A stretch of 64,000 bases of DNA, from NCBI RefSeq assembly GCF_025215095.1, contig NZ_JALHAP010000080.1, positions 1 to 64,000 of the forward strand, given 5' to 3'. The DNA comes from Dryocola boscaweniae. Lineage in GTDB: Bacteria; Pseudomonadota; Gammaproteobacteria; Enterobacterales; Enterobacteriaceae. A program made the translations under genes and the position numbers. Numbering within the stretch: position 1 is the stretch's first letter; the number at the start of each line of letters is the position of its first letter. The notes beneath the pieces were generated by a model that was given only the letters and a program-made list of their open reading frames with translations, was not told the origin of the DNA and made no database searches. Shown here one piece after another: positions 33,585 through 43,200 of this stretch.

Positions 33585-34298
33585 ATGCGTAAAATTACAC
33601 TGGCCTTAAGCGCCGTCTGTTTGTTGCTGGGGCTAAATCAGACCGTTTTTGCAAAAGAATCCGTCCCGGCTCCCCTCAATCCCGGCGTCACCGTCGCGCA
33701 GCTTGCGCAACAGGCGCCGATTCACTGGGTCTCGGTTGCTCAAATTGAAAATAGCCTGCTTGGCAGAGCGCCGATTGCCGTTGGTTTTGATATTGATGAC
33801 ACCGTGCTTTTCTCAAGCCCCGGGTTTTATCGCGGGCAAAAAGAGTTCTCCCCGGGTAAACAGGATTACCTGAAAAATTCGGCCTTCTGGGAAAAGATGA
33901 ATAACGGCTGGGATGAATTCAGCATGCCGAAAGAAGTGGCAAAGTCGCTCATCTCGATGCACTTAAAGCGCGGCGACAGCATTTACTTTGTCACCGGGCG
34001 CAGCCAGACGAAAACCGAAACCGTCACCAGAACGTTGCAGAATGACTTCCTGATCCCACAGGCCTTTGTTAATCCCGTGATTTTTGCCGGGGATAAAGAA
34101 GGCCAAAACACCAAAACGCAGTGGCTGAAAGACAAACAAATCAAAATCTTCTACGGCGACTCGGATAACGATATTACTGCCGCCCAGGAGGTTGGCGCTC
34201 GCGGAATTCGCGTATTACGTGCTTCAAACTCCAGCTATCAGCCTTTGCCAAAAGCCGGGGCGTTTGGCGAGGAAGTTATTGTTAACTCTGAATATTGA
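33585..34298 (+). CDS. aphA: Periplasmic class B acid phosphatase AphA
   Basis: AphA is a Mg-dependent nonspecific phosphatase and phosphotransferase of the HAD superfamily in the periplasm. The ATG at 33585 follows AGGGAAAACG and gives 237 residues as in E. coli; the ATG at 33564 is further upstream and less well placed. The signal peptide is [20 protein letters not shown] plus VFA. The HAD nucleophile motif FDIDDTVLF lies near residue 70, then [12 protein letters not shown], and the metal-site [11 protein letters not shown] near 192. Confidence 0.96.
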   Translation: MRKITLALSAVCLLLGLNQTVFAKESVPAPLNPGVTVAQLAQQAPIHWVSVAQIENSLLGRAPIAVGFDIDDTVLFSSPGFYRGQKEFSPGKQDYLKNSAFWEKMNNGWDEFSMPKEVAKSLISMHLKRGDSIYFVTGRSQTKTETVTRTLQNDFLIPQAFVNPVIFAGDKEGQNTKTQWLKDKQIKIFYGDSDNDITAAQEVGARGIRVLRASNSSYQPLPKAGAFGEEVIVNSEY

Positions 34299-34318
34299 TT
34301 ACAAAATCCTGTGATATA

Positions 34319-34351
34319 CGGCGATGCGCACAGGCCCATCGCCGTTTTTTT
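34319..34351 (+). terminator. Terminator of aphA
   Basis: CGGCGATG pairs with CATCGCCG around a 10-base loop and is followed by seven T, 20 bases past the aphA stop. Confidence 0.88.
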
Positions 34352-34433
34352 CAGCAAAATTCACCCGTCGGGTTTTACCTTTTGGCGAGTTGCTCGCACA
34401 CTTAGTTGAGCGCAAATTTATCTGGAGCAACGT

Positions 34434-34850
34434 ATGTGGTTTCAACAGACCCTCACCTTAAAAGCCAAATCCCGCGGTTTTCATCTCGTTACTGATGAAG
34501 TCCTCGGACAATTATTCCGGCTATCTGAGGTGCAAACCGGACTGCTGCACCTCCTGCTCCAGCATACTTCCGCCTCCCTGACCCTGAATGAAAATTGTGA
34601 CCCGACCGTGCGCCAGGATATGGAAAGGTACTTTTTGAAAACCGTGCCGGACAACGTCGCCTACGAACATGATTATGAAGGCCCGGACGATATGCCTTCG
34701 CATATCAAATCATCGTTGTTGGGCGTGTCGTTACTGCTGCCCATACATCGAGGGCAGGTACAACTTGGCACCTGGCAGGGTATCTGGCTGGGAGAGCATC
34801 GTATTCACGGCGGTTCCCGCAAAATTATTGCGACGCTACAAGGGGAATAA
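34434..34850 (+). CDS. yjbQ: UPF0047-family protein YjbQ
   Basis: This 138-residue protein belongs to the YjbQ/UPF0047 family, for which thiamin phosphate synthase-like activity has been reported. Family residues are in [26 protein letters not shown], the histidine-containing [13 protein letters not shown], and the end [24 protein letters not shown]. The His and Cys residues point to a small metal-binding site. It is two bases upstream of yjbR, so the two form an operon. Confidence 0.93.
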   Translation: MWFQQTLTLKAKSRGFHLVTDEVLGQLFRLSEVQTGLLHLLLQHTSASLTLNENCDPTVRQDMERYFLKTVPDNVAYEHDYEGPDDMPSHIKSSLLGVSLLLPIHRGQVQLGTWQGIWLGEHRIHGGSRKIIATLQGE

Positions 34851-34852
34851 AA

Positions 34853-35206
34853 ATGACCAATTCGGAGCTATTGCAGTACTGCATGAACAAACCGGGCGCC
34901 GAGCAGAGCGTACACAGCGACTGGAAGGCCACGCAAATTAAAGTAGCGGATGTGCTTTATGCCATGGTGCATGATGTGGAGAAGCGTCCGGCGGTGTCGT
35001 TAAAAGCCAGCCCGGAACTTGCGGATTTGCTGCGTGAAAGCCACAAAGACGTTTTCCCCAGCGCGCATTTAAATAAGGCGCACTGGAGCACGGTTTATCT
35101 GGACGGAACGCTGCCGGATTCGCAGATTTATTATCTGGTGGATGCTTCGTATCAGCAGGCGCTATCGCTGCTGCCCGAACAGACCAGGCAGCAGCTTTCA
35201 GACTGA
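34853..35206 (+). CDS. yjbR: MmcQ/YjbR-family DNA-binding-fold protein YjbR
   Basis: This 117-residue protein is of the MmcQ/YjbR family (CyaY-like fold, double-wing DNA-binding). Conserved parts are YCMNKPGAEQSVHSDWKATQIKV at the start and KDVFPSAHLNKAHWSTVYLDGTLPDSQIYYLVDASYQQALSLL at the end. Its function is not established. It starts two bases after yjbQ and its stop is adjacent to the uvrA stop. Confidence 0.92.
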   Translation: MTNSELLQYCMNKPGAEQSVHSDWKATQIKVADVLYAMVHDVEKRPAVSLKASPELADLLRESHKDVFPSAHLNKAHWSTVYLDGTLPDSQIYYLVDASYQQALSLLPEQTRQQLSD

Positions 35207-38032
35207 TTACTTCAGCAATGGCTTGAGGAAGCGCGCGGTATGAGACGCTTCGCAGGTGGCGACCGTTTCCGGCGTGCCGGAGATGAGAATTTCGCCGCCG
35301 CCGCTGCCGCCTTCCGGGCCAAGATCGACAATCCAGTCCGCGGTTTTAATCACGTCCAGATTATGTTCGATAACCACAATGGTATTACCCTGATCCCTGA
35401 GCTGATGCAGTACTTCCAGCAACTGTTGAATATCCGCAAAGTGCAGACCGGTTGTCGGTTCATCCAGAATATACAGCGTCTGGCCTGTGCCGCGTTTAGA
35501 AAGCTCGCGCGCCAGTTTTACACGCTGCGCTTCACCGCCGGACAAGGTCGTAGCCGACTGCCCCAGGCGTATGTAAGACAGGCCCACATCGATTAACGTT
35601 TGCAGCTTGCGCGCCAGCGCCGGAACGGCATCAAAGAACGCGCGTGCGTCTTCAATCGTCATGTCCAGCACTTCGTGGATGCTCTTGCCTTTGTATTTAA
35701 TTTCCAGCGTTTCGCGGTTATAGCGCTTGCCTTTGCACTGATCGCACGGCACGTAGATATCCGGCAGGAAGTGCATTTCAACTTTGATCACGCCGTCGCC
35801 CTGGCAGGCCTCACAGCGTCCGCCGCGCACGTTAAAGCTGAAGCGGCCCGGCGTATAGCCACGCGCACGGGATTCCGGCACGCCGGCAAACAGCTCGCGC
35901 ACCGGCGTGAACACGCCGGTATAAGTCGCGGGGTTGGAACGCGGCGTACGGCCAATCGGGCTTTGGTCGATGTCGATAACTTTATCGAAATGCTCAAGCC
36001 CGTGTACATCGCGATAGGCTGACGGTTCCGCAATGGTAGCGCCGTTGAGCTGGCGCTGTGCAATCGGGAACAGCGTATCGTTAATCAACGTTGATTTACC
36101 TGAGCCGGAAACCCCGGTGATACAGGTAAACAGGCCTACCGGCAGCGTCAGCGTGACGTCTTTCAGGTTGTTGCCTCTGGCGCCAACCAGCTTCAGCACT
36201 TTTTCCGGATTGGCAGGCACACGATTTTTCGGCACGGCAATCTCGCGTTTACCGCTCAGGAATTGCCCGGTCAGCGATTCCGGCACATCCATAATGTCCT
36301 GCATGGAGCCTTCGGCAACCACCTGGCCGCCGTGTACGCCAGCGCCCGGACCGATATCGATGATGTGGTCCGCCGCGCGAATTGCGTCTTCATCGTGCTC
36401 GACCACAATCACGGTATTACCGAGATTGCGCAGGTGGATTAGCGTTTCGAGCAGGCGTTCGTTATCGCGCTGGTGCAGGCCGATGGAGGGCTCATCCAGC
36501 ACGTACATCACGCCAACCAGACCGGCGCCAATCTGGCTTGCCAGGCGGATACGCTGGGCTTCGCCGCCGGAGAGCGTTTCTGCGGAGCGGGACAGCGACA
36601 GATAATTCAGACCAACGTTAACCAGGAACTTCAGGCGGTCGCCAATCTCCTTCAGCACTTTTTCGGCGATTTGCGCACGCTGGCCGCTGAGCTTCATGTT
36701 CTGGAAGAACTCCATCGCATGCCCAATGCTCATATCGGAAATAGTCGGCAACGCGGTGTTTTCAACAAACACATGGCGCGCTTCACGACGCAGACGAGTG
36801 CCTTCGCAACTGGCGCACGGACGGTTGCTGATAAACTTCGCCAGCTCTTCGCGCACGGCGGAAGATTCCGTCTCTTTGTAGCGGCGCTCCATGTTGTGCA
36901 GCACGCCTTCGAACGGATGACGGCGCACGGAGGTATCGCCACGATCGTTCATGTATTTGAATTCGATAGTTTCTTTACCGGAACCGTGCAGCACGACATT
37001 TTTCACGCTCGCGCTCAGTTCGTTCCACGGCGTTTCCACATCGAATTTATAGTGCTCCGCAAGAGAGCGCAGCATCGTAAAATAGTAGAAGTTACGGCGA
37101 TCCCAGCCGCGGATAGCACCGCCAGCCAGCGAAAGTTCGCCGTTTTGCACAACGCGGTCCGGGTCAAAATACTGCTGAACGCCCAGGCCGTCACAGGTTG
37201 GACACGCGCCGGCCGGGTTGTTGAACGAGAACAGGCGCGGTTCTAATTCCCGCATGCTGTAGCCGCAAATTGGGCAGGCGAAGTTTGCGGAGAACAGCAG
37301 TTCCTCAGCCTTTTCGTCGTCCATATCTGCAACAACCGCAGATCCGCCGGACAGCTCCAGCGCGGTTTCGAAAGATTCCGCAAGGCGTTGGCCAATGTCT
37401 TCACGTACCTTGAAACGGTCTACGACCACTTCAATGGTGTGTTTTTTCTGTAGCTCAAGCTTTGGCGGATCGGAAAGATCGCACACTTCGCCGTCGATAC
37501 GGGCGCGGATATAGCCCTGGCTTGCAAGGTTTTCCAGCGTTTTGCTGTGCTCGCCTTTACGATCCTTGATGATCGGCGCAAGCAGCATCAGGCGGCGGCC
37601 TTCCGGCTGGGCCAGCACGTTATCCACCATCTGGCTGACGGTTTGCGCCGCGAGCGGAACATCGTGATCCGGACAGCGCGGTTCACCCACGCGAGCATAC
37701 AGCAGGCGCAGGTAGTCGTGAATTTCAGTAATGGTACCGACGGTCGAACGTGGGTTATGCGACGTGGATTTCTGTTCGATAGAAATCGCGGGCGACAACC
37801 CTTCGATATGGTCGACATCCGGCTTTTCCATCAACGACAGGAACTGACGCGCATAGGCGGAGAGGGACTCAACGTAACGACGTTGCCCCTCGGCGTATAA
37901 GGTGTCGAAAGCCAGTGAGGATTTGCCAGAACCCGAAAGCCCGGTCACGACAATGAGTTTGTCGCGAGGGATGACGAGGTTGATATTCTTGAGATTGTGG
38001 GTGCGGGCGCCCCGAACTTCGATCTTATCCAT
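35207..38032 (-). CDS. uvrA: Excinuclease ABC subunit UvrA
   Basis: UvrA is the damage-sensing ATPase of nucleotide excision repair. The 941 residues compare with 940 in E. coli. Two ABC modules are visible. Walker A motifs are [20 protein letters not shown] near residue 31 and [13 protein letters not shown] near 640. Signatures are [16 protein letters not shown] and [16 protein letters not shown]. Zinc sites are [19 protein letters not shown]...CPTCDGLG, and CEACQGDG with [15 protein letters not shown]. It is divergent from ssb, with a LexA box between. Confidence 0.99.
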   Translation of the reverse strand: MDKIEVRGARTHNLKNINLVIPRDKLIVVTGLSGSGKSSLAFDTLYAEGQRRYVESLSAYARQFLSLMEKPDVDHIEGLSPAISIEQKSTSHNPRSTVGTITEIHDYLRLLYARVGEPRCPDHDVPLAAQTVSQMVDNVLAQPEGRRLMLLAPIIKDRKGEHSKTLENLASQGYIRARIDGEVCDLSDPPKLELQKKHTIEVVVDRFKVREDIGQRLAESFETALELSGGSAVVADMDDEKAEELLFSANFACPICGYSMRELEPRLFSFNNPAGACPTCDGLGVQQYFDPDRVVQNGELSLAGGAIRGWDRRNFYYFTMLRSLAEHYKFDVETPWNELSASVKNVVLHGSGKETIEFKYMNDRGDTSVRRHPFEGVLHNMERRYKETESSAVREELAKFISNRPCASCEGTRLRREARHVFVENTALPTISDMSIGHAMEFFQNMKLSGQRAQIAEKVLKEIGDRLKFLVNVGLNYLSLSRSAETLSGGEAQRIRLASQIGAGLVGVMYVLDEPSIGLHQRDNERLLETLIHLRNLGNTVIVVEHDEDAIRAADHIIDIGPGAGVHGGQVVAEGSMQDIMDVPESLTGQFLSGKREIAVPKNRVPANPEKVLKLVGARGNNLKDVTLTLPVGLFTCITGVSGSGKSTLINDTLFPIAQRQLNGATIAEPSAYRDVHGLEHFDKVIDIDQSPIGRTPRSNPATYTGVFTPVRELFAGVPESRARGYTPGRFSFNVRGGRCEACQGDGVIKVEMHFLPDIYVPCDQCKGKRYNRETLEIKYKGKSIHEVLDMTIEDARAFFDAVPALARKLQTLIDVGLSYIRLGQSATTLSGGEAQRVKLARELSKRGTGQTLYILDEPTTGLHFADIQQLLEVLHQLRDQGNTIVVIEHNLDVIKTADWIVDLGPEGGSGGGEILISGTPETVATCEASHTARFLKPLLK

Positions 38033-38115
38033 TCACCTTTCCCGGATTAAACGCTTTTGTCCGGCCGCATGATGCCACCGGGGATCACAAACGGCTAATT
38101 ATGACACAATAAAAC

Positions 38116-38131
38116 CTGAATGGATATCCAG
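38116..38131. promoter_or_regulatory. LexA box between uvrA and ssb
   Basis: CTGAATGGATATCCAG fits CTG-N10-CAG, 84 bases upstream of uvrA and 127 upstream of ssb. In E. coli a LexA box in this divergent region controls uvrA and one ssb promoter. The inner sequence GGATATCC is itself palindromic. Confidence 0.8.
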
Positions 38132-38257
38132 TGCTTTAATGCAATAATGTATAGTGCACAGGGATTCTGGAATCCATCCCGCAGCTATAAACATTGGGGG
38201 TGGCATGGTAGAATCGAGGGTTTACACTATTCATAAAACGTTTCAGGAGACACGATC

Positions 38258-38800
38258 ATGGCCAGCAGAGGCGTAAACAAGGTGATTCTCGTCGGGAATC
38301 TGGGTCAGGACCCGGAAGTACGCTACATGCCAAATGGTGGCGCAGTTGCCAACATTACCCTGGCCACGTCAGAGTCCTGGCGCGATAAGCAAACCGGCGA
38401 AACCAAAGAGAAAACTGAGTGGCACCGCGTTGTGCTGTTCGGCAAACTGGCGGAAGTGGCAGGTGAATACCTGCGTAAAGGCTCCCAGGTTTATATCGAA
38501 GGCGCATTGCAGACGCGCAAATGGACCGACCAGGCTGGCGTTGAAAAATACACCACTGAAGTTGTGGTCAACGTTGGCGGCACCATGCAAATGCTGGGCG
38601 GTCGTGCGGGCGGCGGTGCAGGCGCACCGGCTGGCGGCGGCAACGGCGGTCAGCAACAGGGCGGTTGGGGTCAGCCTCAACAGCCACAGGGCGGCAACCA
38701 GTTCAGCGGCGGCGCGCAGTCTCGTCCGCAGCAGCAGAGCGCTCCGGCTCCGTCTAACAACGAACCACCGATGGACTTTGACGACGACATTCCGTTCTGA
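38258..38800 (+). CDS. ssb: Single-stranded DNA-binding protein
   Basis: Ssb is a tetrameric protein that coats single-stranded DNA. The 180 residues compare with 178 in E. coli. The OB-fold spans about residues 1-112 ([20 protein letters not shown] through [14 protein letters not shown]). A Gly/Gln/Pro-rich linker follows, and the acidic C-terminal tip MDFDDDIPF binds partner proteins. Its ribosome-binding site is CAGGAGACACG. Confidence 0.99.
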   Translation: MASRGVNKVILVGNLGQDPEVRYMPNGGAVANITLATSESWRDKQTGETKEKTEWHRVVLFGKLAEVAGEYLRKGSQVYIEGALQTRKWTDQAGVEKYTTEVVVNVGGTMQMLGGRAGGGAGAPAGGGNGGQQQGGWGQPQQPQGGNQFSGGAQSRPQQQSAPAPSNNEPPMDFDDDIPF

Positions 38801-38840
38801 GTTCGTTCAGAATAAATTGACCGTCGCTTAAGACAACGAA

Positions 38841-38873
38841 AAACCCCTGCGGAATAGTCAGCAGGGGTTTTTT
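38841..38873 (+). terminator. Terminator of ssb
   Basis: AAACCCCTGC pairs with GCAGGGGTTT around a 10-base loop, and the T-run continues for three more bases. It lies 40 bases past the ssb stop. Confidence 0.92.
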
Positions 38874-38977
38874 GTATATATAGCCATTAAAATACTGGCC
38901 GACATTTTTATCCTGTATTTCAAAGGATAAATTTTGTGCTGCCCGCCTGTTGGCGCATCGCAGCGGCTGAGCTTAAC

Positions 38978-39259
38978 TCAGGTCATCACCATCGGCCATT
39001 CTGGCGGCGTTTGGCTCATGATTTCCACCATCACCTCTTTAAACGAGGCCCACATGACGGGAAAATCCGCAAGCGTGAGGCCTAACAGCCCGGTAGCAAA
39101 CCATAATGCGGCGGCTATCCCCAGCCCGCTGCTCACCACGGCCAAAAACGCGTAGTCAGACTTACGAAACTGAATATTTAACGTGCTGGCAAGAAACATC
39201 AGAACTGCACTTACTAACGGCCAGCGCATCAGTAACACGCCGGTAGTGATTGTAGCCAT
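38978..39259 (-). CDS. yjcB: Small inner-membrane protein YjcB
   Basis: The start MATITTGVLLMRWPLVSAVLM at 39259 gives 93 residues, as in E. coli YjcB; the open frame extends 16 codons further upstream. At least two membrane segments are visible, near residues 10-26 and 36-60 (SDYAFLAVVSSGLGIAAALWF). The C-terminal part is amphipathic and acidic and ends QTPPEWPMVMT. The function is unknown. It is divergent from pdeC, with a long intergenic region that carries a strong CRP site. Confidence 0.88.
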   Translation of the reverse strand: MATITTGVLLMRWPLVSAVLMFLASTLNIQFRKSDYAFLAVVSSGLGIAAALWFATGLLGLTLADFPVMWASFKEVMVEIMSQTPPEWPMVMT

Positions 39260-39805
39260 GAAAACCCGTCCTCTTGCAAACTTATTAGGCATAACGGCTA
39301 AGCACAAAAGCAGACGCGGAAGAAGAGTGCGGTAACCATCAGGGGAATAAGTTTTTGTGAATATGTAATCTAAAGTTTGGTTGCATAAAACGTGTGAAGT
39401 CTATCACATTTGTTCTTTTAATCGCCAGATGTACGGTGCATTTTCTGCGCGTTTTACACCGGCGCGGCGACGGCACAAGGCGTGGAGGAAACGTGCATCA
39501 CATCAAAAGATATGTTTTTTTTAGTCCTGTTGATCCCAGTCATTTATAAGTATTGTGATTTCGCTTAACGAATTATTCTCTGCTCTTTAAATTAAAATAA
39601 TAAACATAACCCTGTTGCCGGGTTAAACATTGCCCCATTAACGCCTATTTTTTTGCCCTTCATTTCTTATTTTCAACCAGGTTTTTTCTCGAAAGAAAAA
39701 AAGACTATTGCTAATGCATGATTATTCATGCAACGTAATCGGCGGCTTGCAAGTTTGTTCCAGTTAAACGACAACGGGTGGTAATAGCAGGGACATGTGA
39801 CGACT
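39260..39805. promoter_or_regulatory. yjcB-pdeC divergent intergenic region (546 bases)
   Basis: I see no gene here. It holds a perfect-core CRP palindrome (39393-39408), a long A/T-rich tract from about 39500 to 39720, a small perfect inverted repeat TGCATGA...TCATGCA at 39715-39731, and at its end the pdeC start. The length and A/T content suggest multiple regulators, but no other site could be named with confidence. Confidence 0.55.
39393..39408. promoter_or_regulatory. Strong CRP site in the yjcB-pdeC region
   Basis: TGTGAAGTCTATCACA has both CRP half-sites perfect (TGTGA-N6-TCACA) and good flanks (AAACG before, TTTG after). It is centred about 140 bases before yjcB and 405 before pdeC, so it may serve yjcB or a distal pdeC promoter. 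Confidence 0.8.
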
Positions 39806-41395
39806 ATGACAGAACGGATTTATCTGCGTATTTTGCGTACTTCGGGCTTTATGCTGACGGTATGTTTGCCCGTCATGTTGGCAGTATACTTTGCGCATGT
39901 TCGCGCCTCCAGTGAGACGCAGCAGCATCTTCGCTCTTTTGCGCAATTAGTCATCGAAAAAACAGAAATTGTCATCCAGCACGTTGAGGCGGCCCAGGAT
40001 GAAGCGCAGCAGTATACAGGGCCTGTCTGTAGCCCTGAACACATGCTTAAATTATTGGATATTGCGCGCAGTAAACTGTATGTCGAAGATCTCATCTATG
40101 CCCATGGGAATAACTTTCTTTGCTCTACCGTATATAAACCTTCCGTGCCGTATCGGGCTCCCGTAGCTAATTACACTCGTAAGCCTAATATTTCAATATT
40201 TTATTATCTGGATACGCCATTTTATGCCGGTCATAAAATGACATATATGCAGCGTGGTGATTTTATCGTTGTGGTAAATCCACGTGCCTATGCCGATGTA
40301 ATGTCAGACGATCATAGTTTAATATATGGCGCTTATGATACTGTCACAAAAGAATTTTTCTCATTAAGCGACCAGGTTGATACTCAACGCCTGCACAATT
40401 TTATTTTAAAAGATGATAAATATTTCACCGATGAAGATCGTGTTTATACGGTGGAAAAATCACAGCAAAGACCCATTGCGGTTATCGTTTCTACTTCCGG
40501 CGAACGCTTTAATAAAGAGTGGTATCATCAGCTAACGCTCACCGTGCCGTTAGGGATAATCTGCAGCGTCATTATATTGCTGATGTGGTCGCGTAGCCGC
40601 CAGCAGTTTAATTCACCACGGCGTATGCTGCTGCGCGCAATTGAAAACAATCAGCTTAAACTGCATTACCAGCCGATTATTGATATGCAAAGCGGCCAGT
40701 GCGTCGGGGCTGAAGCGCTTCTTCGCTGGGTGAATTATAGCGGGCAATGGATTAGCCCCGGCAGTTTCATTCCGCTGGCTGAAGCCGAAGGGCTTATTCA
40801 GAAGATCTCTGATTACGTGATTAACGCAGTTTTCAATGATTTTGGAGAGTTTCTGGCGGATCACCCGGATCTTTATATTTCCATTAATTTGTCGCCAACC
40901 GATTTTCACTGCCCACGATTAGTGGCAATGCTATCAGAAAAAATAAATAAATACGGCGTTAGCGCCGGACAAATAAAAATTGAAGTAACAGAAAGAGGTT
41001 TTATTGATGTGCCGAAAAGCCGCCCTGTTATTCAGGCGTTCCGCCAGGCTGGTTTTGAAATAGCCATTGATGACTTCGGCACCGGTTATGCAAATTTACA
41101 TAATCTGCAATTCCTGAACGTTGATATTCTTAAAATAGATAAATCCTTTATCGATAATCTCACTACCGACAGAGCCTGTTATCTTATTGCCGAACATATC
41201 ATTGAAATGGCGCGAAGCCTGAACCTTCAGATCATTGCCGAAGGAGTCGAGACGCAGGAGCAGGTCGCCTGGCTTTTGGCGCGCGGCGTGCAATACTGCC
41301 AGGGCTGGTACTTTGCCAAAGCGCTGCCGCCGCAGGAATTTATCGCCTGGCTGTATCGCCCCCGCGGCAGCACCGACGTCGCGCTTGCTGAGTAG
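39806..41395 (+). CDS. pdeC: Membrane c-di-GMP phosphodiesterase PdeC (CSS-EAL)
   Basis: This 529-residue protein (532 if the GTG at 39797 is used) cleaves c-di-GMP. Two membrane helices lie near residues 10-30 and 240-257 and enclose a periplasmic CSS domain with two Cys (GPVCSPEHM and NFLCSTVY; the motif reads CST here). The C-terminal EAL domain is complete: EALLRW, the metal-binding SINLSPTDF and IKIEVTERG, the IDDFGTGYANL loop, DILKIDKSF and AEGVETQEQ. In E. coli PdeC the CSS cysteines form a disulfide that restrains a released, active fragment; this should hold here. Convergent with soxS, one base between stop codons. Confidence 0.93.
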   Translation: MTERIYLRILRTSGFMLTVCLPVMLAVYFAHVRASSETQQHLRSFAQLVIEKTEIVIQHVEAAQDEAQQYTGPVCSPEHMLKLLDIARSKLYVEDLIYAHGNNFLCSTVYKPSVPYRAPVANYTRKPNISIFYYLDTPFYAGHKMTYMQRGDFIVVVNPRAYADVMSDDHSLIYGAYDTVTKEFFSLSDQVDTQRLHNFILKDDKYFTDEDRVYTVEKSQQRPIAVIVSTSGERFNKEWYHQLTLTVPLGIICSVIILLMWSRSRQQFNSPRRMLLRAIENNQLKLHYQPIIDMQSGQCVGAEALLRWVNYSGQWISPGSFIPLAEAEGLIQKISDYVINAVFNDFGEFLADHPDLYISINLSPTDFHCPRLVAMLSEKINKYGVSAGQIKIEVTERGFIDVPKSRPVIQAFRQAGFEIAIDDFGTGYANLHNLQFLNVDILKIDKSFIDNLTTDRACYLIAEHIIEMARSLNLQIIAEGVETQEQVAWLLARGVQYCQGWYFAKALPPQEFIAWLYRPRGSTDVALAE

Positions 41396-41396
41396 T

Positions 41397-41720
41397 TCAG
41401 GCGTGGTGCCGGTAGTCGGTCGGCGTACGGTCAAACTCCCGGCGGAAAACACGAGAAAACGTTTGTTGCGATACGTAGCCATAATCCATCGCGATATCAA
41501 AAATAGGACGCCGCGTTGAGCGAAGCTCTTTTGCCGCCAACAACAGCCGGCGCTGACGAATGTATTCGCCCAGCGTCTGCCGCATCACTGTACGAAACAT
41601 TCTTTGCAGATACCACTTTGAATAACCTGATTTTTTCGCTACCACGTCGATGTTCAGCGGCTGATCGATGTGCTCATCAATCCATTCAGTCAGCGTATAA
41701 ATGATGTCCTGGTGTGCCAT
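41397..41720 (-). CDS. soxS: Superoxide-response activator SoxS (AraC family)
   Basis: SoxS is the AraC-family activator of the superoxide regulon. It has 107 residues, identical in length to E. coli and consisting only of the two helix-turn-helix motifs (DVVAKKSGYSKWYLQRMFR and FDIAMDYGYVSQQTFSRVFRREF). It is transcribed divergently from soxR from a promoter with the 19-base spacer typical of SoxR control. Confidence 0.97.
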   Translation of the reverse strand: MAHQDIIYTLTEWIDEHIDQPLNIDVVAKKSGYSKWYLQRMFRTVMRQTLGEYIRQRRLLLAAKELRSTRRPIFDIAMDYGYVSQQTFSRVFRREFDRTPTDYRHHA

Positions 41721-41764
41721 AGGCCGTCCTTAATCAAAGTATTCGATTAGCAGGTTTTGTTGCC

Positions 41765-41801
41765 GGGGAGTATAATTCCTCAAGTTAACTTGAGGTAAAG
41801 A
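41765..41801 (-). promoter_or_regulatory. soxS promoter with SoxR operator
   Basis: CCTCAAGTTAACTTGAGG (41778-41795) is a perfect 18-bp palindrome identical to the E. coli SoxR operator. On the minus strand TTTACC and TATACT flank it with a 19-base spacer, the overlong spacing on which MerR-family activators act. On the plus strand TATAAT at 41771-41776 can serve soxR. Confidence 0.95.
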
Positions 41802-41806
41802 GCATT

Positions 41807-42262
41807 TTGGAAAAGAATTCACCCCGATTTAAATCCTTACTGTCTCCGGGCGAGGTTGCGAAGCGCAGCGGCGTGGCGGTTTCTGCGTTGCATTTTTATG
41901 AAAGTAAGGGGTTAATAAAAAGCACCCGTAACAGCGGCAATCAGCGGCGCTATACGCGTGACGTGCTGCGAACAGTGGCGATAATCAAAATAGCTCAGCG
42001 TATCGGCATTCCACTGGCGACCATTGGCGATGCGTTTGGCGTGCTGCCGAATGGCCACTCCATCAATAAAAATGACTGGAAAAAACTTTCGTCCCTCTGG
42101 CGTGAAGAACTGGACCGCCGCATTCATACGTTGATGGCATTAAGAGATGAGCTGGATGGCTGTATTGGCTGTGGGTGTTTATCCGGTGCGGAATGCCCGT
42201 TGCGTAACCCTGGCGATAAGCTGGGTAAAGAAGGAACCGGTGCGCGGCTGCTGGAAGACTAA
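41807..42262 (+). CDS. soxR: Redox-sensing activator SoxR (MerR family)
   Basis: SoxR is a [2Fe-2S] sensor of redox-cycling compounds that activates soxS. It has 151 residues (E. coli 154). The N-terminal winged helix begins [26 protein letters not shown]. The cluster ligands [12 protein letters not shown] lie near residues 116-127. The start codon appears to be TTG at 41807 ([12 protein letters not shown] in place of the E. coli ATG start), since no ATG or GTG lies between the operator and the conserved sequence. GAGG at 41792-41795 is part of the operator itself. Confidence 0.95.
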   Translation: MEKNSPRFKSLLSPGEVAKRSGVAVSALHFYESKGLIKSTRNSGNQRRYTRDVLRTVAIIKIAQRIGIPLATIGDAFGVLPNGHSINKNDWKKLSSLWREELDRRIHTLMALRDELDGCIGCGCLSGAECPLRNPGDKLGKEGTGARLLED

Positions 42263-42297
42263 AAACTAAAGCGCCCGACTTCGGCGCTTTAGTTTGT
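42263..42297 (+). terminator. Terminator of soxR
   Basis: AAACTAAAGCGCC pairs with GGCGCTTTAGTTT (13 bp) around a 7-base loop, directly after the soxR stop. Confidence 0.88.
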
Positions 42298-42531
42298 TCC
42301 CGGTCTTTGTCTTTCGCTCTATCCCGCTTTTCGCAAGGAGGGTTTCCCCCGACATCAGCGTCCCTCAATCACACGTTCTCAGGAGGTTCCGGATTGCGCT
42401 GACACTTTAATTGTAGATCCACTTCCCGGGGTTTCAAGGTATGTTTGCGTATTTTTTGAGCGATTTTTTTACCCCCATTCCGCGCTACGTTACCTATAGT
42501 TAACCCATCTTCGAAAACAAAAGGTTAGCCC

Positions 42532-43200
42532 ATGATTATCGTCCATCACCTGAACAACTCCCGTTCCCAGCGCGTGCTGTGGATGCTCGAAGAGCTTGAG
42601 CTACCGTATCAAATCGTGCGTTACCAGCGTGAACCCACTATGCTTGCGCCTGAAGCGCTGAAAAAAGTGCATCCGTTAGGCAAATCGCCCGTGCTGGAAG
42701 ACAACGGCAATATTATCGCTGAATCCGGCGCAATCATTGAATATCTGCAGGAAACTTACGATACCGAAAGCCGCTTAAAGCCGTCGAGCGCGCAGGATAA
42801 GCTACAGTACCGCTTCTGGCTGCACTATGCCGAAGGTTCGCTTATGCCCTTGCTGATGATGAAGCTGGTATTCAGCCGGATGGGCAAAGCGCCGGTGCCC
42901 TGGCTGCTGCGCCCGGTGGGTAACATGTTAGGGCAGGGCATACAGAAAGCGTATCTGAATAAACAAATCTTAACGCACGCGCGATTCATTGAAGAGCACC
43001 TTGGCAAAACTCCCTGGTTTGCCGGGCAGACGTTTAGCGCGGCGGATATTCAAATGAGTTTTCCGTTGATTGCGTTGCTTGCACGCGGCGGCATCAACGA
43101 CTTGCCAAACCTTCAGGCGTGGATGAAAAACGCGCAAATGCGTCCGGCCTGGCAAAGGGCAATCCAACAGGGCGGACCGTTTGACATCCCCGGCGACTAA
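42532..43200 (+). CDS. Glutathione S-transferase family protein
   Basis: This 222-residue cytosolic protein has a two-domain GST fold. The N-terminal thioredoxin-like domain is MIIVHHLNNSRSQRVLWMLEELELPY...HPLGKSPVLEDNGNIIAESGAIIEYL; the cis-Pro SPV and glutathione-binding ESGAI are intact. The all-helical C-terminal domain is ARFIEEHLGKTPWFAGQTFSAADIQMSFPL. Some other enterobacteria also have a GST gene near soxR. The substrate is unknown. The place next to soxRS fits a role in redox defence but does not prove it. About 270 bases upstream hold the soxR terminator and presumably its own promoter. Confidence 0.9.
   Translation: MIIVHHLNNSRSQRVLWMLEELELPYQIVRYQREPTMLAPEALKKVHPLGKSPVLEDNGNIIAESGAIIEYLQETYDTESRLKPSSAQDKLQYRFWLHYAEGSLMPLLMMKLVFSRMGKAPVPWLLRPVGNMLGQGIQKAYLNKQILTHARFIEEHLGKTPWFAGQTFSAADIQMSFPLIALLARGGINDLPNLQAWMKNAQMRPAWQRAIQQGGPFDIPGD

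Noticed and set aside
36473..37246. 257-codon open frame on the plus strand inside uvrA
   Set aside because: It lies fully antisense to the highly conserved uvrA, has no ribosome-binding site or family features, and is explained by the G/C-rich codon usage of uvrA. The same applies to other long antisense frames, e.g. 12469-13119 in malE and 54653-55201 in acs.
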